Shown piece after piece: positions 14,537 to 24,042 of a stretch of DNA of 42,005 nucleotides. The notes below the pieces were generated by a model, which made no database searches, was not told the DNA's origin, and saw only the letters and a program-made list of their open reading frames with translations. The position numbers and the translations under genes are program-made. Within the stretch, counting starts at the first letter, position 1. Each line of letters opens with the position of its first letter. This DNA comes from JBEKTY01 sp049515555 (GTDB taxonomy: Bacteria > Planctomycetota > Planctomycetia > Pirellulales > Thermoguttaceae), in contig JBEKTY010000058.1 in the NCBI GenBank assembly GCA_049515555.1, positions 1 through 42,005 of the forward strand, in the 5' to 3' direction.

Positions 14537-17455
14537 ATGAACCGCACTGAGCACTTCCGAACGACCTGCGTCCGGGCCATTCGCCTGGAGATCAACCTGC
14601 AATTCCGATGGTTTACCGTTGCGGCTGGCAGTCTCGTGATCACGCTCCTGCCGCTGCAGTCCGGCCTGGCGGCCGAGCCGGCAGCCAGGCGCGTCACGGA
14701 GAGTAAAGAGAAAGTGGCGCCGGTCGTGACGCTTCAGGCGGAACCGTTCTGCCTTCAGGACGTGCGATTGCTGGATGGCCCGTTCAAGCACGCGATGGAA
14801 CTCGACCGCAAGTACTTGTTGTCGCTCGATGCAGACCGGTTGCTGCACGTTTTTCGCCTCCGCGCCGGAGTGCCTTCTACAGCCAAGCCGTATGGCGGGT
14901 GGATGGCTCCGGACCACATTTCTCGGGGCGAATTCGTGGGCCTGTACCTATCGGCCTGCGCTGAGATGTATGCCAGCACAGGCGACGAGCAGGTCAGGAA
15001 GAAGGGCGAGCAGGTCGTGGCCGGTCTCGGTGAGTGCCAGCGGAAGATCGGAACCGGGTTCCTGCACACCCACGCCGACACCTTCAGCAGCCGCTGCGAG
15101 GCGCCGTTGCCCTTCTGGTATCAGATTCACAAGGTCATGGCCGGCCTGATGGACACGTATGTTTACTGCGACAACCAGCAAGCCCTGGAAATTGCCCGCA
15201 AACTCGGCGACTGGGCCGGCAGAAGCGCGGAGAAGTGGACCGACGCGCAGGTGCAGAAGATGCTCGATCTCGAACACGGCGGCATCAACGAAGCGCTGGC
15301 GAACCTTTACGCGTTGACCGGCGACCGGAAGTACCTGAAGCTCGCCATGCGACTGAATCACATGGCCGTCATCGGCCCGGCAGCCAAGCGGGAAGACCGA
15401 CTGACGGGCTTGCACGCCAATACGCAGATTCCCAAGTTCGTGGGCACCGCACGGCAGTACGAATTGACGGGCGAGCCGTGGCTGAAGACGGCCTCCGCGT
15501 TCTTCTGGGAAACGGTCGTCAACGAGCGGTCCTACGTGATCGGCGGCCACAGCCTCGGCGAGTACTTCACCCCGAAAGAGAAGCTCTCGCAGGCGCTGGG
15601 CCCGAACACGTGCGAGACCTGCAACACCTACAACATGCTCAAGTTGACAAGGCACCTGTTCTGCTGGGAGCCGCGCGGGGAATCTGCCGACTACTACGAG
15701 CGGGCCCTCTACAACCAGATCCTGGGCTCGCAGAACCCGGACAGCGGAATGATGTGCTATTTCACTCCCCTGGGCTTCGATCGTAAATGCCGGAAGGAGT
15801 ATTGCTCGCCTGAGGACAGCTTCTGGTGCTGCACGGGCACGGGGATCGAGAATCATGCAAAGTACGGTGACAGCATCTACTTCCGCCAAGGCGAGACGGG
15901 ACTTTACGTGAACCTGTTCATCGCCTCGGAACTGAGTTGGCAAGCCAAGGGGCTCACCCTTTGCCAAGAGACAAAGTACCCCGAGGAGGGCAGCACCCGG
16001 CTGAGCTTCGCTTGCGAGAAGCCCGTCGAGCTGAAACTTCATATCCGGCACCCCTCTTGGGCGGTGTCGGATTTCAAGATTCGCATCAACGGCGTGGAAC
16101 AGCCGCTTCAGAACAAGCCGGGCAGCTACGCCACCGTGGCAAGGGAGTGGAACAGCGGCGATCGAGTGGACGTTGCGATGCCTTTCGCGCTGCGTACGGA
16201 GGGTTTTCGCGACAATCCGCGGCGGGTTGCCTTCCTTCACGGTCCGCTGGTGCTCTGTGCCGAGACCAAGGGAGCCGGTGGCAGTGTTCCTTGCCCTGCC
16301 ATCGCTGCCGAAGAGTGGCAGATCGTTGACAGCCTCAAGCCCGTGCCCGGTAAGCCATCGACCTTCACCGGACCGTCGCAAGTGCTGTGTCTCACGAAGG
16401 GGCCCGGCGCTCCGGACGTGACGCTTGAACCGCTCTACCGTATGCACGGGGACCGGAGCTACACAGTCTACTGGGACGTCGCGAAGCCACGCGATGCCCG
16501 CTGGCCGGTGGAGAAGGCCTGGAAGTGGTATGCCGAGGTCGGGCCGGTCTGCGGCTGCAATTACTTTCCCCGTACTGCCGTCAACACGACGGAAATCTGG
16601 GAGGCAAGAACGTTCGATCCCAAGATCATGGACCAGGAATTGGGCTGGGCCCAGCAGTGCGGAATGAACAGCGTACGCTCGTTCGTACAATACGTGGTCT
16701 ATGAGGACGACCCCAAAGGGCTCATCGAGCGGATGGACCAGTTCCTGGCCCTCACCGCCAAGCACAAGATTTCAGTGATGTTCGTGCTGTTCGACGATTG
16801 TTTTCTGCCCGAGCCGAAGATCGGCAAGCAGCCCGATCCCATTCCCGGCGTTCATAACAGCCAGTGGACTTCCAGCCCGGGGGAGCGACGCAAGAAGAAA
16901 GAGAACTGGCCCGCGCTGGAGAGATACATCAAGGAGATCGTCGGACACTTTGCCAACGACAAGCGGGTGTTCGTGTGGGACCTTTACAACGAAGCCAAGC
17001 CGGAGAGCCGGTCGTTGGTCGCAGCAACGTTCGCCTGGGCGCGAAGCGTGAACCCCAGCCAGCCATTGACGAGTTGCTGGCAAGCGGGCGACCTGAGCGA
17101 CATCGTGACCTTCCACGCCTACACCGAGCCGGAACTTCAACGCTTCGCTGGCCAGGTGACGGCGGCTGGTCGTCCAGCCCTGTGTACCGAGACGATTGCC
17201 CGGACCCTCGGCTCGCGATTCGACAACACGTTGCCACTGTTCGCGAAATCTGGGATCGGCTGGTACACCTGTGCCTTAGTCCGCGGGCGCATTCAGTCGT
17301 ATTATCCCTGGGGCTCACCCAAAGGCGCACCGGAACCAAGGCTCTGGTTCCACGATCTCTTGTACCCCGACGGGAAGCCCTATCGTCCCGAAGAGATCGA
17401 GTTAATCCGCAAGTTCCCCCAACAGTTTCGCATGCCGGCGGGACCGAAAACGTGA
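14537..17455 (+). CDS. two-domain secreted glycosidase: GH127-type (DUF1680) beta-L-arabinofuranosidase fused to a TIM-barrel hydrolase
   Basis: A 972-residue protein with an N-terminal export signal (hydrophobic about 23-44, ending LAAEP). Residues about 62-650 form a GH127-type domain. Residues corresponding to the HypBA1 active site are present: acid/base Glu342 (GGHSLGEYF), Glu360 and Cys362 (CETCNTYNMLKL), and Cys431-Cys432 (WCCTGTG), the zinc and nucleophile set. From about 665 a second domain starts at RWPVEKAWKWYAEVGPVCGC and continues with GWAQQCGMNSVRSF, MFVLFDDCFLPEPKIG, VWDLYNEAK and LCTETIART. This resembles proteins often annotated as 1,4-beta-xylanase. Glu of NEAK and Glu of CTET are candidate acid/base and nucleophile. 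The ribosome-binding site is weak. It heads the rightward cluster of glycan genes. Confidence 0.9.
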   Translation: MNRTEHFRTTCVRAIRLEINLQFRWFTVAAGSLVITLLPLQSGLAAEPAARRVTESKEKVAPVVTLQAEPFCLQDVRLLDGPFKHAMELDRKYLLSLDADRLLHVFRLRAGVPSTAKPYGGWMAPDHISRGEFVGLYLSACAEMYASTGDEQVRKKGEQVVAGLGECQRKIGTGFLHTHADTFSSRCEAPLPFWYQIHKVMAGLMDTYVYCDNQQALEIARKLGDWAGRSAEKWTDAQVQKMLDLEHGGINEALANLYALTGDRKYLKLAMRLNHMAVIGPAAKREDRLTGLHANTQIPKFVGTARQYELTGEPWLKTASAFFWETVVNERSYVIGGHSLGEYFTPKEKLSQALGPNTCETCNTYNMLKLTRHLFCWEPRGESADYYERALYNQILGSQNPDSGMMCYFTPLGFDRKCRKEYCSPEDSFWCCTGTGIENHAKYGDSIYFRQGETGLYVNLFIASELSWQAKGLTLCQETKYPEEGSTRLSFACEKPVELKLHIRHPSWAVSDFKIRINGVEQPLQNKPGSYATVAREWNSGDRVDVAMPFALRTEGFRDNPRRVAFLHGPLVLCAETKGAGGSVPCPAIAAEEWQIVDSLKPVPGKPSTFTGPSQVLCLTKGPGAPDVTLEPLYRMHGDRSYTVYWDVAKPRDARWPVEKAWKWYAEVGPVCGCNYFPRTAVNTTEIWEARTFDPKIMDQELGWAQQCGMNSVRSFVQYVVYEDDPKGLIERMDQFLALTAKHKISVMFVLFDDCFLPEPKIGKQPDPIPGVHNSQWTSSPGERRKKKENWPALERYIKEIVGHFANDKRVFVWDLYNEAKPESRSLVAATFAWARSVNPSQPLTSCWQAGDLSDIVTFHAYTEPELQRFAGQVTAAGRPALCTETIARTLGSRFDNTLPLFAKSGIGWYTCALVRGRIQSYYPWGSPKGAPEPRLWFHDLLYPDGKPYRPEEIELIRKFPQQFRMPAGPKT

Positions 17456-17510
17456 TCGTGCCAAGAAGTTTGCTTGAGGAACCGTATGCCCTATTCGTAA
17501 GGATCGCAAG

Positions 17511-18956
17511 ATGAACATGCGTCAAATCGTCGAGGTTCTGGTTTCCAGCAATGGCGCCACCAAGCATGTCGCCACCAAGGCGGGTGATGAGGGCCGCTGG
17601 TCCGTGGAACTTCCCGCGCTGAAAGAGGGCGAGAACCTTGAGTTGACGGTGACCGGCAAGAACGCGATCACCCTGAAGAATGTGATCATGGGCGACATCT
17701 GGCTCTGCTCCGGTCAATCCAACATGAGCATGCCCCTGATGGCCTGTCCGTGGGACCCCCCCGAACACATCAATTTCGGTGCAGTGGAAGACGCCAAGAA
17801 AGCGGACTTCCCCAAAATCCGGCACCTCTCGATAAATGGCAGGCTTTCCAGTGATCCGGTGAAAGATTCTCCCACCCTCCCAAACATCTCAAATTGGCAG
17901 GTGTGCTCGCCGCAGTTAACGGGGAGCCACGTATTCACGGCGGCTGGATTTTATTTTGCCCGTGAGGTCTTTCAGAAGACGGGCGTTCCGATCGGCATTA
18001 TCGATGATGCCTGGAGCAGCTCGGCAATCGAGCCATGGATCCCGCAGGAGGGCGTGGAAGCGGTGCCTGAGCTGAAAGAAGCCTGGGACAAAAGGCAAAA
18101 AGCAATCGCCGATTATCGCCTGGCCAAAGGGAGACCTCCCACCATCCCGCCAACAATAATTCCCGATCTTGAAGGCATCAACAAGGAAAACTGGTGCTCC
18201 ATATATAACGCGATGATCAACCCGCTGATTCGTATTCCGATCAAGGGCGTGCTGTGGTACCAGGGCGAGTCCAATTTTCAAGACCCGGGGGATCTTTACT
18301 ATCATAAGATGCGCGCCCTGGTGAACGGTTGGCGAAAGAAATGGGGGCAAGGCGACTTTCCGTTCTACTATGTGCAGCTCGCCAGCATGTACGGCGTGAA
18401 CGATAATCCAGAGGTCGACTGGGGTTATGGCTTGATCCGCCCCGTGCAGTTGAAGGCACTGGCGATTCCCAATACGGGCATGGCCGTCGCCATTGACATT
18501 GGGGAGGCAGAGAATATCCACCCCAGAGATAAACTTGATGTCGGACTACGGCTGGCGCGCTGGGCGCTCAACCGCGATTGCGGGCAGAAGGACTTGGTTC
18601 CTTCCGGCCCGCTCTTCAAGGAAATGAAGATCGAGGGCGACAAGGCCCGGATATCTTTTGACTATGTCGGTTCGGGCCTCATGGTCGGCTTCAAAGACGG
18701 TTCGACGCTAGAAGGAGCACTGGCTCCCACGGTTGAAGACAAGAAGAGCAAGCTCAAACGGTTTGCGATTGCCGGCGAGGACAAGAAGTGGCACTGGGCC
18801 GACGCCGTGACTGACGGAAATACCGTCGTGGTCTCGTCGCCCGACGTGAAGAAGCCTGTCGCGGTGCGCTATGCTATGTCGAGCAATCCTAAAGGAGCCA
18901 ATCTTTACAATCGCGAAGGACTGCCGGCATCTCCCTTCCGCACGGACAACTGGTAG
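17511..18956 (+). CDS. sialate O-acetylesterase (SASA domain), N-terminally short
   Basis: An SGNH-type esterase expected to remove O-acetyl groups from sugars. The 481 residues carry the nucleophile Ser70 in WLCSGQSNM, the WYQGESN block (about 249-255), and Asp329 and His337 in AIDIGEAENIHP as the remaining catalytic elements. Relatives usually have a signal peptide and about 60 further residues of a beta domain (typically with DHMVLQ) before this start; here they are absent. An in-frame TGA about 40 bases upstream excludes a longer frame. AAGGA 7 bases before ATG 17511 suggests the short form is translated, in which case the enzyme would stay in the cytoplasm. It lies 55 bases after the GH127 fusion gene. 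Base composition is less GC-rich than its neighbours. Confidence 0.88.
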   Translation: MNMRQIVEVLVSSNGATKHVATKAGDEGRWSVELPALKEGENLELTVTGKNAITLKNVIMGDIWLCSGQSNMSMPLMACPWDPPEHINFGAVEDAKKADFPKIRHLSINGRLSSDPVKDSPTLPNISNWQVCSPQLTGSHVFTAAGFYFAREVFQKTGVPIGIIDDAWSSSAIEPWIPQEGVEAVPELKEAWDKRQKAIADYRLAKGRPPTIPPTIIPDLEGINKENWCSIYNAMINPLIRIPIKGVLWYQGESNFQDPGDLYYHKMRALVNGWRKKWGQGDFPFYYVQLASMYGVNDNPEVDWGYGLIRPVQLKALAIPNTGMAVAIDIGEAENIHPRDKLDVGLRLARWALNRDCGQKDLVPSGPLFKEMKIEGDKARISFDYVGSGLMVGFKDGSTLEGALAPTVEDKKSKLKRFAIAGEDKKWHWADAVTDGNTVVVSSPDVKKPVAVRYAMSSNPKGANLYNREGLPASPFRTDNW

Positions 18957-19004
18957 ATCAAGAAGCAGCTAAGGTTCGGACAAGACAAATTGGAGAAGAG
19001 CACA

Positions 19005-22000
19005 ATGATTCGTTTGATGACAGTGTTTACGGCAGTTGTGGCATCGGCGCTGACGGCGTCGGCTGGTTGGACGCCTACGGGCGTGGGCAGGACGGGCACG
19101 ACCTATTGGCCGCAGGTCAGCCCGCATGGCGGGCAGCAGGAGATGTACATCAACACGGACATGGGCGAGGTCTTTCATACGACCGACTTCGGGGACCATT
19201 GGAATACCCTGAACTTTGGCCTGGGATTGGGCGACCCCATCATCCGCTTCACGGCCGACCCCAAACAGCGTTTTGCCTACGATGCGAACCGAGCCACTTT
19301 CCATCAGAGCACCGACGGCGGAAAGACCTGGTCTACTAAGGGCCTGGCGCTGCCGCCGCAAGGATGCTCCGAACCGGGCCAGTGGTTCATCGATTCCGAC
19401 GCCAAGGGCAAGAATGTCCGGATGATCGTGCGCGGCAGGAACGACAACAAACTGTATTTGTCTTCCGACAGCGGGAAGAGTTGGAGAGTCATGAAGGGCG
19501 GCTCGACCGTCACCTGGATTTCAGGCGTGTTCTTCAACGGCGACGACATGTATATCGGCATACACAACGCCAACGACGTCGCGGGCACGGGCATGTGGAA
19601 GTTCACCAAGGGAGAGTTCGTGTCCAACCTACGCGCCGGCCTGGGCGGAGGCGAGGGGATTTCCTCGCTGGCGGGGGTCAATACCGGCAAGGCCCTGCGT
19701 TTCATAGTCCTTGCCCGCGCGGCGGCCGATGTCAGCAACAGCGAGAGCGAGAACATCTGGGGTCAGCGAAACAAGCCGTGGAACCTTTATTATCTCGACA
19801 CCGCCGGCGGCGGGCAATGGGTCAAGTGCAACGGTTCCATACCGGCCAAGGCTCAGGTGACTCAAGTGAAGGCGGGGAATACGCCCGGCGGACCGGGCAC
19901 GTTCTATCTGTTTGGCATGGATCCAACCGTCTACAAGACAACTGGCGGGACCTGGACCTGGAGTTCCAACCCCTTCACCAAAGCCAACATGTACTCCGGG
20001 TACGCCGGCGTCGGTCCCTTCTTTGGGGTCTGCTATAATGGTGTCTCGGCGGTAAATCCCGACGTGGTTGTGGTGATGGATACCTCCAACGTCTGGGGCT
20101 CGCGGGATGGCGCCAAGACCTGGTACTGTCTCGACTGCGACCCCGCCTATCGCATCCTGACGCCGGATCCGCACCCGGCCAACTCGATGCTCAACGAGAC
20201 CAGCGTGTGGGGCATCAATTTCATCGATCCCAGCAACTTGTTCGTCTATGCCACGGACACGGAGGGGTTCCACAGCACCGACGGCGGCAAGACCTGGGCT
20301 CTGCCCAAATGGGGTCCGGTGGCCGATAACACCAGCTATGCCTCCTGCACGGGCCCCGATGGGATCGTTTACGAGGCGGATGCCTACCAACATGATCTAT
20401 TCAACCAGATCGGTGATGGCTGGAGCGAAAACACCTCGAACATTGGCTACTCGACCGACCACGGCGCCACGTGGGCACAACTGAGCGATTTTGACGGGTG
20501 GGAAAGCGGCAATCCCAACAACCTGCGCGATATACTGGCACCGCGCATGTTCGGCGGCATGTTCCAGGGATCCAACGACAAGACAAACTGGACAACACTG
20601 CATACGATCGCGGCCGACGAGAAATTCTCCGTCGGGAAGTACAACGCGAAACCCATTAGTGGAACCTACCGCTACGTCCGGTATTTGTCGCCCAAAGGCG
20701 GCCATGGCATTATCGGCGGGATGGAATTCTCCACGGCCGCCGGCCCGCTGCTCTACAGCCCCCAGACGGTCGATGAGGCACAGCCTGCCCTTGCCGCCGC
20801 GAGCGCAACGTACAGCGGTACCTTGCAGCACCGATTCGTGACCCCCGGCTCCTTCCGGCTGGAGGCGGGCATCAACGGCGGCGGCTTGTACATGAACGAT
20901 GACGGTCTCGGGAAGATCACGGTAAGAAGAAAGAACACCCATGAGCTTGTGCCCACGACTTCCGCGACGATCGATTACGCGACCGGCAAGTACAGCATCA
21001 CCCTGAAAGATGAGGTCTTCGTCGCCGCCGCGCCGCAGGCCCACTATGCATGGTCGACCTACGGGACCATCAGTGACGACGGCGGAGTCCTGAACCATAA
21101 TTACGCTTGTTTCGGCCCCCACTGCGCGTTTGATAATTCCGGGGCCGGCACCTTCGACGCCAGAACCTACTATCGCGCCAATCGGGCCGATGGCGCCTGG
21201 GTAGGCATGGACTTCGGCAACCCCCAGGCGTTGTCGCAGGTTAAGTATGGCGCCCCGATGACGGCTGGCCTCATCAAAGCAGTGGCGATCCCGCCGGGCA
21301 ATCCCAACCGTATGTACGTTCTGGTTTGCAATGTGAATACCCAGGATATAGCCGGGGTATGGTACTCGGACAATTTCCGTTCAGTCTTCGCCGGCGGCAG
21401 CCCCAGCGCCGTTACCTGGACCCGCTTGGGCACGGGACTGAACGGGATGGATTCTGCCGGCGTGCAGGCGCCCAACGGGAAATGGCACAACATGACAGTC
21501 CTCAAGGATGGCACCGTGATCCTGGTGGCCGTCGCCCGCGTCGCGGAGAATTGTGCGCCCAACTCCACCGGCTCGGGCGTATGGGTCTTGCCCGCCGGCA
21601 AAACTACCTGGGAAAATCGCACCGGCTATTACAACGGGCCAAAGGATTATGCCCATATGAATCCTGCTAAGCCCGGGGTCCCGCTGGAGATGAACCCGTA
21701 TGGCATGGGCTGGAATTTCAACCAGCGAATTCAATCATGCACGGTGTGTGTAAGCCCGCTGGATCTGCAAGAGAACACCTGGTATCTGTGCGTGGGCCGC
21801 AACGGTGCATGTGATACTGCGTATGGTCTGTATTTGACTACCGACCGCGGTCAAAACTGGGTCAAGCTGACCAAGCTGGATGCGCCTGATTGGGGAGCCT
21901 ACAGCCTGGCCATCAACCCGGTGACCACCGAGATGTTCGTGGCCAGCAACGGGCTTTGGTACTCGCCCACGACTTCCAAACCGGTCTTTAAGCGCATCAG

Positions 22001-23402
22001 CGAATTCCCCTTCTGGGAGCGTTGTACGAAGATACAGTTCAACCCGTTCAACCCGAACCAGGTTTGGGCCTGCACATTTGGTAACGGCATCTACAGGGCC
22101 GATCTGAACAGCCTGAACTACTCGAACAGGCCAAAGGACGCGACGCTCGACAAGGCGCCCAAACCCCCGACCGGCCTGGCGGTTTCCGCTTCCGGCACGA
22201 CCTATAACTTGACCTGGAAAGACGCTGACTCAAACGTCACGGGCTATCAGGTTGAATTCGCCCCTCTGTATTCGCGAACCGCTTCCGGTCTCGTGCCGTG
22301 GACCGTCCTGGCCAAGGACCTCCCGACCGCCGCGCGGAGCTATAGCGCCACTATCGCCAAAGGCGACACGGCCTACATTTTCCGTGTGCTGGCCTTGAGC
22401 AAGAACGGCACGTCCTCCTCCGACTATGCTTATGCCGCGATTCCGCTCGCCCCCAGCAATCCGTCGGCCGTGGGCGTTTCCAGCGATGGCATCGTTGTGC
22501 ACTGGCAGTCCAATTCCGTCAGCGAAACCGGTTTTGCGATTGAGAAGTCCGCCAATGGAGCCGGCAACTGGACGGAAGTCGGGACGGTTGGCGCACGCAT
22601 CACCAGGTGCATCGCCGGCGGACTCGCCCCGGACAAGGCGTGTTATTTCCGGGTCCGCGCTATCGGCGTGAACGGAAATTCGGACTATACCGCGCCGGTG
22701 TCCGCAAGAACGTTCACGGGAACAGCGATGATCGCCTACGAGCCGTTTGACTACCCCTACACCCCAGGCGCCAGCGCCGATGGTAACCTCAGCGGCAAGA
22801 GCGGCGGCGAGGGTTGGACTGACGCTTGGTCCCCCCTTACACAGGACCCTCACGGCACAATAAGGTCCGGCAGCCTAGCCGCACCGGCCGTTCGCGGGCT
22901 GGCTGAAATCGGCAACAGCGTCACCAACCATGACACAAGTATGGTTCGCCATACCAAGGCACCATTTGGCAAGCCCGGCACGACCTTGTGGGTCAGCTTC
23001 GTGATAGCCAATGGCGAACATCCCAACGGCGGGATCGGATTCGGCAAGCTCCAGATTGGCGTGGGCTGGGGCGGCAAATGGGGCGTCATCGTTCCGGGCA
23101 ACTGCATCAGCAGCGGGGAAGCCGCACCAAAGCCCGGCGCCACCAATCTCGTCGTAGCCAGAATCAAATACGGAACTACAAACTCTCTGACTCTATGGAT
23201 CGACCCGACGCCGGGAACTGAGCCGGCGGAGGCGTCGGCCGCCGTAAATGGTTCCTATATCGGGGACCTGGGAATCTCCAATGTCGTCGAGATTCCCCCA
23301 GCCGGTTACCTCAACGTCACGGGTTATGACGAAATCCGCATGGGCGCTTCTTACCTGGATGTCGCCCCGCCGCCGGCCCGCGGCGACGGTCAAAACAGGT
23401 AA
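19005..23402 (+). CDS. secreted Asp-box beta-propeller protein (sortilin/GH74-like) with discoidin-like insert and two FN3 domains
   Basis: A 1465-residue exported protein. The start is ATG 19005 (GGAG 9 bases upstream), and the signal peptide ends TASAG. At least seven Asp-box motifs (SxDxGxxW) are visible near residues 60, 102, 151, 365, 424, 483 and 945: for example STDGGKTW twice, SSDSGKSW and TTDRGQNW. These are typical of GH74 xyloglucanases, sialidases and VPS10-type propellers. No catalytic residue can be assigned, so an enzyme or a glycan-binding propeller are both possible. An insert at about 505-750 contains two halves of a discoidin-like domain in reversed order around a beta linker. 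FN3 domains lie at about 1050-1145 and 1147-1237. A concanavalin-like C-terminal domain starts at AYEPFDYPY (about 1243). Confidence 0.85.
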   Translation: MIRLMTVFTAVVASALTASAGWTPTGVGRTGTTYWPQVSPHGGQQEMYINTDMGEVFHTTDFGDHWNTLNFGLGLGDPIIRFTADPKQRFAYDANRATFHQSTDGGKTWSTKGLALPPQGCSEPGQWFIDSDAKGKNVRMIVRGRNDNKLYLSSDSGKSWRVMKGGSTVTWISGVFFNGDDMYIGIHNANDVAGTGMWKFTKGEFVSNLRAGLGGGEGISSLAGVNTGKALRFIVLARAAADVSNSESENIWGQRNKPWNLYYLDTAGGGQWVKCNGSIPAKAQVTQVKAGNTPGGPGTFYLFGMDPTVYKTTGGTWTWSSNPFTKANMYSGYAGVGPFFGVCYNGVSAVNPDVVVVMDTSNVWGSRDGAKTWYCLDCDPAYRILTPDPHPANSMLNETSVWGINFIDPSNLFVYATDTEGFHSTDGGKTWALPKWGPVADNTSYASCTGPDGIVYEADAYQHDLFNQIGDGWSENTSNIGYSTDHGATWAQLSDFDGWESGNPNNLRDILAPRMFGGMFQGSNDKTNWTTLHTIAADEKFSVGKYNAKPISGTYRYVRYLSPKGGHGIIGGMEFSTAAGPLLYSPQTVDEAQPALAAASATYSGTLQHRFVTPGSFRLEAGINGGGLYMNDDGLGKITVRRKNTHELVPTTSATIDYATGKYSITLKDEVFVAAAPQAHYAWSTYGTISDDGGVLNHNYACFGPHCAFDNSGAGTFDARTYYRANRADGAWVGMDFGNPQALSQVKYGAPMTAGLIKAVAIPPGNPNRMYVLVCNVNTQDIAGVWYSDNFRSVFAGGSPSAVTWTRLGTGLNGMDSAGVQAPNGKWHNMTVLKDGTVILVAVARVAENCAPNSTGSGVWVLPAGKTTWENRTGYYNGPKDYAHMNPAKPGVPLEMNPYGMGWNFNQRIQSCTVCVSPLDLQENTWYLCVGRNGACDTAYGLYLTTDRGQNWVKLTKLDAPDWGAYSLAINPVTTEMFVASNGLWYSPTTSKPVFKRISEFPFWERCTKIQFNPFNPNQVWACTFGNGIYRADLNSLNYSNRPKDATLDKAPKPPTGLAVSASGTTYNLTWKDADSNVTGYQVEFAPLYSRTASGLVPWTVLAKDLPTAARSYSATIAKGDTAYIFRVLALSKNGTSSSDYAYAAIPLAPSNPSAVGVSSDGIVVHWQSNSVSETGFAIEKSANGAGNWTEVGTVGARITRCIAGGLAPDKACYFRVRAIGVNGNSDYTAPVSARTFTGTAMIAYEPFDYPYTPGASADGNLSGKSGGEGWTDAWSPLTQDPHGTIRSGSLAAPAVRGLAEIGNSVTNHDTSMVRHTKAPFGKPGTTLWVSFVIANGEHPNGGIGFGKLQIGVGWGGKWGVIVPGNCISSGEAAPKPGATNLVVARIKYGTTNSLTLWIDPTPGTEPAEASAAVNGSYIGDLGISNVVEIPPAGYLNVTGYDEIRMGASYLDVAPPPARGDGQNR

Positions 23403-23452
23403 AGCCGGATTACATTTCCTTCCCACCTGACCCAGAGAGGAAAAGGTGAGAC

Positions 23453-23905
23453 ATGCAGATACTGAAAGCGGGAGGACATCGCCTGTTCGAGAAGGATCAG
23501 CAGACGGCGGCGATCGTCTCGGAGATGCTGCTGGATCTGGAGGCCCACGGGATGGATGCCGTGCGCAGGTACAGTCGGCAACTCGACGACTGGGACCCTA
23601 CAAGCTTCGAACTGACGCCCGCCCAGGTCGCCGAGGCGATTGCCCAATTGCCGCCGCGGGCAATTGCCGACACGGACTTTTGCCAGGGCAACGTGCGGCG
23701 TTTTGCCGAGGCGCAGCTCAAGACGCTGCTGCCGTTGGAAGTGGAACTCCGCCCCGGTGTCTGGTTGGGGCACAAGCACATTCCCGTGAGCGCCGTGGGC
23801 AGCTACATTCCCGGGGGCCGCTATGTGACGCGCATGTCGGGGCTTCGGCTGCCGCGATCCCGAAACAAGATCAACGCGACGTTTGGCGGACCGGGTTCTT
23901 TGTAG
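23453..23905 (+). pseudogene. histidinol dehydrogenase-like (HisD/HpsN family) N-terminal remnant
   Basis: The first roughly 123 residues match the N-terminal domain of histidinol dehydrogenase-family enzymes: VSEMLLDLEAHGMDAVRRYS, FCQGNVRRFAEAQLKTLLPL, WLGHKHIPVSAVGSYIPGGR. Homology ends at about 23822. The frame then runs through about 27 unrelated codons to a stop at 23905. The Rossmann and zinc/catalytic portions (normally over 280 more residues) are missing. AGAGAGGAAAAGG lies upstream of ATG 23453, so a short peptide could still be translated, but it cannot be an active dehydrogenase. Confidence 0.8.
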
Positions 23906-24042
23906 GGCATTTGACATAGCCGAAAACCGAAACGAAGATCATATTCGGGCTTCGGCAGTGGGGTTCCGGTGGCGGCAACAACGCTAAGAACCCCTGAACG
24001 GTTACAAACTTCCTACAAATCCGGCGTCGAAGGAGAAACACT

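Noticed and set aside
14948..16765. Long minus-strand frame (605 codons) opposite the GH127 fusion gene
   Set aside because: It is antisense to a gene with all catalytic residues in place and shows no recognisable domain.
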